Of a stretch of DNA of 5,178 bases, positions 1 through 5,178 are shown piece by piece; the stretch's first letter is position 1, and every line of letters begins with the position of its first letter. The notes under the pieces were generated by a model, which ran no database searches, had not been told where the DNA came from, and saw nothing but the letters and a program-made list of their open reading frames with translations. This DNA comes from Pseudofrankia asymbiotica (lineage in GTDB: Bacteria > Actinomycetota > Actinomycetes > Frankiales > Frankiaceae), in the NCBI RefSeq assembly GCF_001983105.1, contig NZ_MOMC01000016.1:30557-35734 (forward strand). The letters run 5' to 3'. The position numbers and the translations under genes were made by a program.

Positions 1-750
1 CCCGCTGGCACGACGAGGCCGCCGACACCGGCGACGTCAGCCGCCGCGTCCCCCACCACCGGCACGTCCGCGGCCTGGCCGAACGCCACCGGCGAGGTCC
101 GCTCCAGCACCACCATCAAGGTCTCCGCCACCTTCGACGGAGGGCTTCGGCGGTACAGCGGAGTCGGCGACGGTGGGCAGAGCGAGAGCCAGCCGGCCGT
201 GTTCGAGGTGGCGAACGGCGGCACCGTACAGAACGTGATCATCGGTACGCCGGCGGGAGACGGCATCCACTGCCTGGGAACCTGCACCCTGCGCAATGTC
301 TGGTGGGAGGACGTCGGCGAGGACGCGGCGACCTTCAAGGGCACGTCCGCGACGCAGACGATGACGATCGACGGCGGCGGCGCCCGGCACGCGAACGACA
401 AGGTGTTCCAGCACAACGGGCCGGGCACGATGGTCATCCGGAACTTCCAGGTGGCGGACTTCGGGAAGCTGTACCGCTCGTGCGGCAACTGCTCGAGCCA
501 GTACCGGCGCACGGTCGTCATCCAGAACGTCACGGTCACCGCACCGGGGAAGACGATCGCCGGAATCAACTCGAACTACGGCGACACCGCGACGCTGTCC
601 GGAGTCACGATCGTCGGCGACGCCAACAAGAAGATCAGCATCTGTGACCGGTACGAGGGCAACGCCGCCGGCGACGAGCCGGTCAAGCTGGGTACCGGCG
701 CCGACGGGACCTACTGCCACTATTCACCGTCGGATCTCACCTACCGCTGA
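1..750 (+). CDS. Pectate lyase, polysaccharide lyase family 3 (partial, 5' end outside window)
   Basis: The enzyme should cleave de-esterified pectin (polygalacturonate) by calcium-dependent beta-elimination outside the cell. Frame 1 is open from base 1 to the TGA at 748-750, giving 249 visible codons. The true start and signal peptide lie upstream; a GTG at codon 67 is inside the domain and is not a start. Visible residues 1-25 are a Thr/Pro/Ala-rich linker, implying an N-terminal module or signal region before it. Residues 26-249 read as a complete PL3 right-handed beta-helix, with WWEDVGEDAATFKG at 101-114, DKVFQHNG at 133-140 and GKLYRSCGNC at 155-164. Candidate calcium and catalytic residues, matched by spacing to the Bacillus PL3 enzyme as I remember it, are D87, E107, D108, K113, K134, K156 and R159; all are present. 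Six Cys (91, 95, 161, 164, 215, 239) fit disulfides in an exported protein. The family call is firm; any upstream module is inference. Confidence 0.93.
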   Translation, partial: PAGTTRPPTPATSAAASPTTGTSAAWPNATGEVRSSTTIKVSATFDGGLRRYSGVGDGGQSESQPAVFEVANGGTVQNVIIGTPAGDGIHCLGTCTLRNVWWEDVGEDAATFKGTSATQTMTIDGGGARHANDKVFQHNGPGTMVIRNFQVADFGKLYRSCGNCSSQYRRTVVIQNVTVTAPGKTIAGINSNYGDTATLSGVTIVGDANKKISICDRYEGNAAGDEPVKLGTGADGTYCHYSPSDLTYR

Positions 751-758
751 CCACGTAG

Positions 759-783
759 CGGTCTCGGTCCAGTGCCGAGGCCG
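759..783 (+). terminator. Hairpin terminator candidate after the pectate lyase gene
   Basis: CGGTCTCGG (759-767) pairs with CCGAGGCCG (775-783) to form a 9-bp stem with one G-U pair and a 7-base loop. It begins 8 bases after the lyase stop codon. No T-run follows, which is common for actinobacterial terminators. Position and stem strength support the call; activity is inferred. Confidence 0.5.
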
Positions 784-795
784 ACGCGGGCGGCG

Positions 796-820
796 GGGCT
801 GGCCAGGGTTGGCGTAGCCC
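796..820 (-). terminator. Weaker hairpin, possible terminator of recQ
   Basis: On the minus strand GGGCT (820-816) pairs with AGCCC (800-796), and an inner GCC/GGC pairing leaves a small internal bulge and a 6-base loop. It starts about 32 bases after the recQ stop. There is no T-run, and short GC stems are frequent by chance at this base composition, so this is only a candidate. Together with 759-783 it would separate the two convergent genes. Confidence 0.25.
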
Positions 821-852
821 TGTCGCCCGAGTATCCGGTGCGGGCGCCCACC

Positions 853-2808
853 CTATTCGCCGTCGCTGCCCTGGCCGACCGGGACGAGGAGGTCGCGGGC
901 CAGGATGGCGGCCAGGGCGAGGGTGCGGTAGCCGGCGTCGTCGAACAGGACGGTGAGGCGGTCACCCTCGTCGCGGACCACCTGGCCGGTGCCCCACTGC
1001 TGGTGGCGGACCTTGGTGCTCACCGGGAAGGCGTGCGCGGGCGCCGCCGGCTCGGCCGTCGCCTGCTTCGCCGTCGCCCGTTTCGCCGTCGCCTGCGCGG
1101 CCGTCTCCCGTCCGGCCGGCCCGTCCGGCCGGGACGCCGCCGCGGCCTCGCAGCGGTCGCAGTGGCCGCAGTCGGCGTCGTAGGGCTCGCCGAAGTAGGT
1201 CAGCAGGTAGCGGCGGCGGCAGGCGCGGGTCTCGGCGTAGCCGCGGATCTCGTCGATGCGGGACCGGTCGACGGTCCGGCGGGCCTCGGCGCGCTCGGCG
1301 GCGCGAGCTGCCGCGTCCGCCGGGTCGGGGGCGTCGGGGCGTTGCTCGACGCCGCCGTCGTCCCGCACGGTCAGCGCGCCGGCCTGGACGAGCAGGTCGA
1401 CGAGCCGCATCAGCGCCGACTCGGTGAGATCCGCCTCCTGCGCCAGCCGGGTCAGCGGGACCGGTCCGTCGGCGTGCGACATCAGGACCGCGATCCTGCG
1501 TAGCTGGACCGGGTCGGGCGGGCCGGCGACGAAGAAGCGGCGCAGGCCCAGGTCCTCCGGGCGGAAGAACAGGCACGCGTTGGCCGGGCCGCCGTCCCTG
1601 CCCGCGCGGCCGATCTCCTGGTAGTAGGAGTCGAGCGAGTCGGCGACGTCCGCGTGGGCGACGAAGCGGACGTCGGCCTTGTCGATGCCCATGCCGAACG
1701 CGGTCGTCGCGACGACGATGTCCAGGTCGCCGTCGAGGAACGCCGTCTCGGCTTGGCGGCGCCGGGTCGCGCTGAGCCCGGCGTGGTACGGCTGGGCCGA
1801 CAGGCCCAGCTCGGCGAGCTCGGTGGCGATCTCCTCGGTGGCGCGGCGGGTGGCCGCGTAGACGATGCCCGGCTTGGCCTCGACGGCGGCGTACTCGACG
1901 AGCGCGGCGCGCTTGTCGGCGTCGTCGGTGAAGGCCCGGACGGCGAGGTGGATGTTCGGCCGGTCGAAGCCCGACACGGTCTCGGCCGGGTCGCGCATCC
2001 GCAGCCGCTCGACGATCTCGCGGCGTACCGGTGGCGCGGCGGTCGCGGTGAGCGCGACGACGGTCGGGTGCCCGAGGTCGTCGATGACCTCGCCGAGGCG
2101 CAGGTAGTCGGGACGGAAGTCGTGGCCCCAGGACGAGATGCAGTGCGCCTCGTCGATCACGAACAGCGAGGGCTTGGCTTCCTTCAGCAGCGTCCGGATC
2201 TCGGGCTTGGCCAGTTGCTCCGGGGCGAGGAAGAGGAACTCGCTGGCGCCGTGCCGGATCGCGCCGAACGCCTCGGCCAGCGCCCGCGTACCGACCTGCG
2301 AGTTCGCCACCACCGCGGCGCCCGGCGAGCCGGGCTTCCCGTTCGCGGCGCCGAAGGCGTCGAGCCCGCCGAGGCGTTCGGTGAGCCCGCGGACCTGGTC
2401 GCGCTGCAACGCGATCAGTGGCGAGACGACGATCGTCGGCCCTTCGAGCAGCAGCGCCGGGATCTGGTAGACGGCCGACTTGCCGGCGCCGGTCGGCAGC
2501 ACGCACAGGGTGTCGCGGCGGTCGACGATCGTGCGCATCGCCGCGCGCTGCCCGGGGCGCAGGGTGGTGAACCCGAACGCGGCGGAGGCCACCGCGTCGA
2601 GCAGGTCGTCGGTCTCGCCGCCCGCGTCGTCGGCGGCGCTCTCGACGGGTGCCGGTGCGCGGGGCGCCGGTGCTGATGCCCCCGGCGCTGTCCCTGTGGT
2701 TCGTGGCGCGGGTACCCGGGCGGGCGCGCCGGGCCTCGCCGCCCCGAGCGTCGCCGTCGCGGCGGTCCCCCCGCCGCGACGCCACCACAACAGCCGTCCG
2801 AGCCGCAC
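853..2808 (-). CDS. recQ: RecQ-family ATP-dependent DNA helicase with C-terminal Tudor-like domain
   Basis: A 3'-5' DNA helicase for recombinational repair and fork processing. In the 651-residue product, residues 1-65 are Pro/Ala/Arg-rich. Next come motif 0 [10 protein letters not shown] (78-87), Walker A LPTGAGKS (104-111), motif Ia (127-139), DEAH (219-222), the RecQ aromatic loop SSWGHDFRP (225-233), motif III ALTATA (252-257), motif V (365-383) and motif [12 protein letters not shown] (397-406). Cys530, 547, 550 and 553 form the RecQ zinc module with the same spacing as E. coli (17, 3, 3). An HTH-like stretch (433-481) lies before the zinc module. No RQC winged helix or HRDC domain follows; instead there is an Ala/Thr/Lys repeat linker (572-586) and a Tudor/SH3-like domain (about 597-636, [12 protein letters not shown] then [10 protein letters not shown]) like the UvrD/PcrA tail. 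Start: the GTG at 2808 has AAAAGGGA 8 bases upstream, and codons before it use many A-ending triplets unlike the rest of the gene. The frame stays open to a GTG at 2856 (667 residues), which lacks a clear ribosome site. ftsH ends just upstream, suggesting an operon. Confidence 0.93.
   Translation of the reverse strand: MRLGRLLWWRRGGGTAATATLGAARPGAPARVPAPRTTGTAPGASAPAPRAPAPVESAADDAGGETDDLLDAVASAAFGFTTLRPGQRAAMRTIVDRRDTLCVLPTGAGKSAVYQIPALLLEGPTIVVSPLIALQRDQVRGLTERLGGLDAFGAANGKPGSPGAAVVANSQVGTRALAEAFGAIRHGASEFLFLAPEQLAKPEIRTLLKEAKPSLFVIDEAHCISSWGHDFRPDYLRLGEVIDDLGHPTVVALTATAAPPVRREIVERLRMRDPAETVSGFDRPNIHLAVRAFTDDADKRAALVEYAAVEAKPGIVYAATRRATEEIATELAELGLSAQPYHAGLSATRRRQAETAFLDGDLDIVVATTAFGMGIDKADVRFVAHADVADSLDSYYQEIGRAGRDGGPANACLFFRPEDLGLRRFFVAGPPDPVQLRRIAVLMSHADGPVPLTRLAQEADLTESALMRLVDLLVQAGALTVRDDGGVEQRPDAPDPADAAARAAERAEARRTVDRSRIDEIRGYAETRACRRRYLLTYFGEPYDADCGHCDRCEAAAASRPDGPAGRETAAQATAKRATAKQATAEPAAPAHAFPVSTKVRHQQWGTGQVVRDEGDRLTVLFDDAGYRTLALAAILARDLLVPVGQGSDGE
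1052..1111 (-). repeat. Four degenerate 15-bp tandem units inside recQ
   Basis: Units begin at 1052, 1067, 1082 and 1097 and resemble TTCGCCGTCGCCTGC on the plus strand. The second and third differ at only a few bases; the outer two are more diverged. In frame they encode the pentapeptide pattern (Q/R)ATA(K/E) in the linker between the zinc module and the C-terminal Tudor-like domain. A 15-bp unit keeps the frame, so gain or loss of copies would change only linker length. Confidence 0.8.
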
Positions 2809-2816
2809 GCCCACCG

Positions 2817-2824
2817 TCCCTTTT
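2817..2824 (-). promoter_or_regulatory. Ribosome binding site deciding the recQ start
   Basis: The minus strand reads AAAAGGGA here, followed by an 8-base spacer to the GTG at 2808. It is the only good purine-rich site near any candidate recQ start; the GTG codons at 2856 and 2850 have none. It sits in an AT-richer island (about 2815-2855) between the ftsH stop and the high-GC recQ coding sequence, which fits a non-coding translation-initiation region better than coding sequence. Confidence 0.5.
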
Positions 2825-2871
2825 CGTCCGTTTTGTTCATACCGTCTCACGATCACGGCCGCGTAGACCGG

Positions 2872-4881
2872 CTAGGCCTGTGGGGCCGCCTGCTGCGCGG
2901 GCAGGTCCACGGAGGCGCCCGTCGCCCGCTGGGCCAGCGCAAGGCCCGGCTCGCCGTCGGCCTCGACCGCCACGCCCGGGGAGAGCGGGGAGGTCAGGCG
3001 CAGGATGTCGGTGACGGCGGCTCCGTCGATGGTCTCCTTCTCCAGGAGGAGCGCGGCGAGGTGGTCGAGGGCGTCGTGGTGCGTGCGCAGCAGGTCGACG
3101 GCCCGGGCCTCGGCCTCGCGCAGCAGGCGGGCGACCTCGTCGTCGACGACCCGCTGGGTGCCCTCCGAGTAGGGCCGGCTGACGAGCTCCTCGCCGCCGA
3201 GGAACTGCTGCTCGCGCCCGCCGTAGCCGACCGGGCCGAGCGCGGGGGAGAGACCGAACTCGCGCACCATCCGCGTCGCCAGCTGCGTCGCCCCCGCCAG
3301 GTCGCTGGACGCGCCGGTCGAGCCGTAGTCGAAGGCGACCAGCTCCGCCGCCCGGCCGCCGAGGCGGACGGCCAGGCTGTCGAGCAGGTAGGCCTCGGTA
3401 TAGAGGTGGCGTTCCGCCTCGGGGAGCTGCTGGGTGACGCCGAGCGCCATCCCGGCCGGCAGGATCGTCACCTTCGAGACCGGGTCGGCGTGCTCGGACA
3501 GCGCCGCGACCAGCGCGTGCCCGGACTCGTGGTAGGCGACCGAGCGCTTCTCGTCGGGCAGCAGCGCGTTCGACGCGTCCCGCTGGCCGAGCAGGATCCG
3601 GTCGCGGGCCGCGTCCAGGTCGGCGGCGGTGAGGATGTCCCGGCCGCCGCGCACCGCGTGGATCGCGGCCTCGTTCACCAGGTTCGCCAGGTCCGCGCCG
3701 GAGAAGCCAGGGGTGCCGCGGGCGACGACGTCGAAGTCGACGTCCGCGCCGAGCTGCTTGCCGCGGGCGTGCACCGCGAGGATCGCCGCCCGCTCCGCCT
3801 GGGTCGGCAGCGGGACGGTCACCTGCCGGTCGAACCGGCCGGCGCGCAGCAGCGCCGCGTCGAGCGTCTCCGGGCGGTTGGTCGCGGCGAGCACCACGAC
3901 GCCGCTGCTCGAGTCGAAGCCGTCCATCTCGGCGAGCAGCTGGTTGAGCGTCTGCTCCCGCTCGTCGTTCGCGCCGCCGATCACCGAGCCGCCGCGCCGG
4001 CCGCCGATCGAGTCGATCTCGTCGATGAAGATGATCGACGGTGACCGCTTGCGGGCCTCGGCGAACAGGTCACGCACCCGGGACGCGCCGACCCCGACGA
4101 ACATCTCGACGAAGCCGGAGCCGGAGATGGACAGGAACGGCACCTCGGCCTCGCCGGCGACGGCCCGGGCCAGCAGCGTCTTGCCGGTGCCGGGAGGACC
4201 GACCATGAGCACCCCGCGCGGGCCCTTGGCGCCGGCGCGGCGGTAGCGGTCGGGGTTGCGCAGGAAGTCGACGACCTCGCTGATCTCCTGCTTGGCGCCC
4301 TCGTAGCCGGCGACGTCGGCGAACCGGGTCTCCGGGCGCTCCGAGTCGGTGATCTTCGCCTTGGACCGGCCGACCGCGCCGAAGGGGCCGCCGCCGGACA
4401 GCTGCCGCCGTGCCTGGCGTCCCGTCCAGACGAAGAAGCCGACGAGCAGCAGCAGCGGCAGGAAGCTCAGCAGGACCGATATCCAGGAGCCGCCCGTCTG
4501 CGTGCCCTTGACCGTCACGCCCTTGGACTGAAGCTGGGTGGCGAGGGTGGTGGTGCCCAGCGCGGTGGGGATCTGGCTGGTGAACCTGGTGCCGTCCTTC
4601 AGCTTCCCGTCGACGGCGCCCTTGTCGTTGATCGTCACCGAGGCGACGGTCCCGGCGTTGACCCGGTTGAGCATGTCCGAGTAGTCGAACGACTTCGTGC
4701 CGCCGCCGGACATGCTGGGGACGAACAGCAGCAGCGCCGTGATCAGCAGCCCGATCGGCAGCAGCCAGCTCCGCCAGAACGGCGGCTTCGGCGGCGCGGG
4801 CTTCGGTGCCGGGTCCCGCGGCGGGCCCGACTTCGCCGGCGCCGAGTGGTGCACGCCCGGCAGGCGGACTCGTGAGATCAC
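2872..4881 (-). CDS. ftsH: ATP-dependent zinc metalloprotease FtsH
   Basis: A membrane-bound AAA+ protease that extracts and degrades misfolded membrane proteins and short-lived regulators, working as a hexamer. The 669 residues show a cytoplasmic Pro/Lys-rich N-terminus (about 14-35), TM1 (36-55), an extracytoplasmic FtsH_ext-type domain (about 60-130) and TM2 (133-152). The AAA+ module has Walker A GPPGTGKT (228-235), pore loop FVG (261-263), Walker B IIFIDEID (283-290) and a second region of homology from 333 with arginine fingers R349 and R352. The peptidase has HESGH (451-455, ligands H451 and H455, catalytic E452) and third zinc ligand D527, so it should be active. A small oddity is RAGRF at 346-350, where RPGRF is usual. 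The tail from about 640 is Ala/Gln-rich and unconserved in appearance. Length is typical. The GTG start is supported by GGGAG six bases upstream. It lies downstream of a metallopeptidase gene and just upstream of recQ, all on one strand. Confidence 0.96.
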   Translation of the reverse strand: MISRVRLPGVHHSAPAKSGPPRDPAPKPAPPKPPFWRSWLLPIGLLITALLLFVPSMSGGGTKSFDYSDMLNRVNAGTVASVTINDKGAVDGKLKDGTRFTSQIPTALGTTTLATQLQSKGVTVKGTQTGGSWISVLLSFLPLLLLVGFFVWTGRQARRQLSGGGPFGAVGRSKAKITDSERPETRFADVAGYEGAKQEISEVVDFLRNPDRYRRAGAKGPRGVLMVGPPGTGKTLLARAVAGEAEVPFLSISGSGFVEMFVGVGASRVRDLFAEARKRSPSIIFIDEIDSIGGRRGGSVIGGANDEREQTLNQLLAEMDGFDSSSGVVVLAATNRPETLDAALLRAGRFDRQVTVPLPTQAERAAILAVHARGKQLGADVDFDVVARGTPGFSGADLANLVNEAAIHAVRGGRDILTAADLDAARDRILLGQRDASNALLPDEKRSVAYHESGHALVAALSEHADPVSKVTILPAGMALGVTQQLPEAERHLYTEAYLLDSLAVRLGGRAAELVAFDYGSTGASSDLAGATQLATRMVREFGLSPALGPVGYGGREQQFLGGEELVSRPYSEGTQRVVDDEVARLLREAEARAVDLLRTHHDALDHLAALLLEKETIDGAAVTDILRLTSPLSPGVAVEADGEPGLALAQRATGASVDLPAQQAAPQA

Positions 4882-4887
4882 GTCAGA

Positions 4888-4892
4888 CTCCC
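4888..4892 (-). promoter_or_regulatory. ftsH ribosome binding site
   Basis: GGGAG on the minus strand, six bases before the GTG at 4881. This is a standard site and it fixes the chosen ftsH start over internal GTG codons such as the one encoding V10. Confidence 0.7.
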
Positions 4893-4922
4893 GTCACAGC
4901 GGCCCCGGCCCGCGCGGCGTCC

Positions 4923-4962
4923 GGCGCCGACGCGCTCCGGCGCCCGCGGAACGTCCGCGGGC
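4923..4962 (-). other. Two overlapping GC-rich hairpins in the ftsH leader
   Basis: In transcript order, GCCCGCGGA (4962-4954) pairs perfectly with TCCGCGGGC (4950-4942), a 9-bp stem with a 3-base loop. Then GGCGCCG (4944-4938) pairs with CGGCGCC (4929-4923), a 7-bp stem with an 8-base loop. The stems share three bases (4942-4944), so both cannot form completely at once. They lie 30 or more bases before the ftsH ribosome site. They could be a leader structure, part of a terminator for the upstream gene, or chance dyads favoured by base composition. No T-run follows. Confidence 0.4.
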
Positions 4963-4968
4963 CAGCGC

Positions 4969-5000
4969 GTACTTCAGAGTAATGAGGCGGTATGACAGCC
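4969..5000 (-). promoter_or_regulatory. AT-richer island, candidate ftsH promoter region
   Basis: These 32 bases are close to half A+T inside sequence that is otherwise far more GC-rich, the usual look of an actinobacterial promoter. On the minus strand it contains CTGTCA (4 of 6 matches to TTGACA) and TACTCT (fits TAnnnT), but their spacing is too short for a standard pair; the better-spaced partner AAGTAC is weak. I therefore mark the region, not an exact promoter. Confidence 0.3.
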
Positions 5001-5032
5001 AGGCGGCGCGAACACCTCTCACGCGCCCGGCC

Positions 5033-5055
5033 CGGCACCGCCCGGCGGCACCGCC
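5033..5055. repeat. 10-bp direct repeat downstream of the metallopeptidase gene
   Basis: CGGCACCGCC occurs at 5033-5042 and again at 5046-5055, a 13-base period. The second copy with its flanks also forms a small stem (CGGCG/CGCCG with a 4-base loop, 5043-5056), 15 bases after the metallopeptidase stop. It may be a weak terminator element or a chance product of the GC-rich sequence. Confidence 0.4.
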
Positions 5056-5061
5056 GTAGGC

Positions 5062-5082
5062 CAGTGCGGGATCAGTGCGGGA
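5062..5082. repeat. 11-bp tandem duplication across the metallopeptidase stop codon
   Basis: CAGTGCGGGA is present at 5062-5071 and 5073-5082, separated by one base, so an 11-base unit is repeated in tandem. The stop codon (5072-5074) lies at the junction. The unit length is not a multiple of three, so a change in copy number would shift the frame at the end of the gene. Confidence 0.7.
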
Positions 5083-5178
5083 CGGTGCCGCAGGCCTCGA
5101 GCGTGGCGCCGCTCGAGCCGGTCTGGAACGCGGTCCTGCGCTGTTCGGCGGAGCCGTGGGTCCAGGTCTCCGGGTTGA
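5072..5178 (-). CDS. Neutral zinc metallopeptidase, YpfJ type (partial, only C-terminal 34 codons)
   Basis: On the minus strand a frame enters from the right edge and ends with TGA at 5074-5072. The visible residues begin NPETWTHGSAEQRRTAFQTG and end EACGTVPH. This matches the conserved end of the YpfJ/putative neutral zinc metallopeptidase family, which typically reads THGxSEQR, an aromatic/Gly stretch, and a final Cys followed by T. Members are usually membrane-anchored or exported proteins with an HExxH zinc site; that site, the start and any signal sequence are outside the window. Its substrate is unknown. It lies upstream of ftsH on the same strand with a 190-bp gap. The identification rests on a short tail and on remembered family sequences, so it is good but not certain. 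Confidence 0.75.
   Translation of the reverse strand, partial: NPETWTHGSAEQRRTAFQTGSSGATLEACGTVPH

Noticed and set aside
37..720. 227-codon open frame on the minus strand across the pectate lyase
   Set aside because: The plus frame encodes an intact PL3 domain, while this one has shadow composition.
1654..2676. 340-codon open frame on the plus strand
   Set aside because: Antisense to the conserved helicase core of recQ, with no family resemblance.
962..2788. 608-codon open frame on the minus strand, overlapping recQ in another frame
   Set aside because: The translation is an Arg/Pro-dominated stretch typical of a shifted reading of a GC-rich gene; recQ motifs occupy the other frame.
2415..2840. 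ATG at 2840 as an alternative recQ start
   Set aside because: It is out of frame with the RecQ motifs and leads into a low-complexity shadow frame ending at 2415. I saw no sign of a frameshift in recQ, whose motifs all lie in one frame.
2833..4044. Long open frame of 403 codons on the plus strand
   Set aside because: It lies antisense to ftsH, has Arg/Gly/Val-rich low-complexity composition and no recognisable domain. It is the usual consequence of high GC on the strand opposite a real gene.
4963..5020. Heat-shock operator (CIRCE or HAIR type) upstream of ftsH
   Set aside because: Neither the CIRCE half-site TTAGCACTC nor the HAIR half-site CTTGAGT is present. TACTTCAGAGTA at 4970-4981 is only a 4-bp dyad.
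1..5178. Mobile element, CRISPR array, tRNA or defence island
   Set aside because: No transposase or integrase, no spaced repeat array, no cloverleaf-like sequence and no abrupt change of base composition beyond short regulatory-looking islands. RecQ here has no defence-type partners next to it.

Overview
The window is very GC-rich (roughly three quarters G+C by eye) and almost fully coding, with G/C at nearly every third codon position and GTG starts. Together with the types of protein encoded, this points to a mycelial or soil/plant-associated actinomycete. I cannot name the genus from the sequence.

Layout. Positions 1-750 (+) hold the 3' part of a secreted family PL3 pectate lyase, whose 5' end lies outside the window. 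Positions 751-852 are a short convergent intergenic stretch with two hairpins that could end transcription from either side. The rest of the window is read leftward. A neutral zinc metallopeptidase of the YpfJ type enters from the right edge, and only its last 34 codons are visible (5072-5178). A 190-bp leader follows (4882-5071), with an AT-richer island and GC-rich dyads. Then come ftsH (4881-2872) and recQ (2808 or 2856 down to 853). ftsH and recQ are close and co-directional, so recQ is probably co-transcribed with ftsH, although a 40-bp AT-rich island sits right before recQ.

Roles. The lyase cleaves pectate outside the cell. FtsH is the membrane-anchored AAA+ zinc protease for quality control, and all its key residues are present. 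RecQ is a 3'-5' DNA repair helicase with an intact motor and zinc module. Its accessory regions differ from the E. coli enzyme: an HTH-like insertion precedes the zinc module, and a small Tudor/SH3-like domain stands where RQC/HRDC domains are usually found. The three leftward genes are not an obvious pathway; the two proteases are related in theme, and the link to recQ is by position only.

I found no mobile element, CRISPR array, tRNA, rRNA or defence system, and no convincing unknown system. The points most worth a second look are the RecQ architecture, the ftsH-recQ pairing, the structured ftsH leader, and the partial metallopeptidase at the right edge, which is easily missed because it is short.
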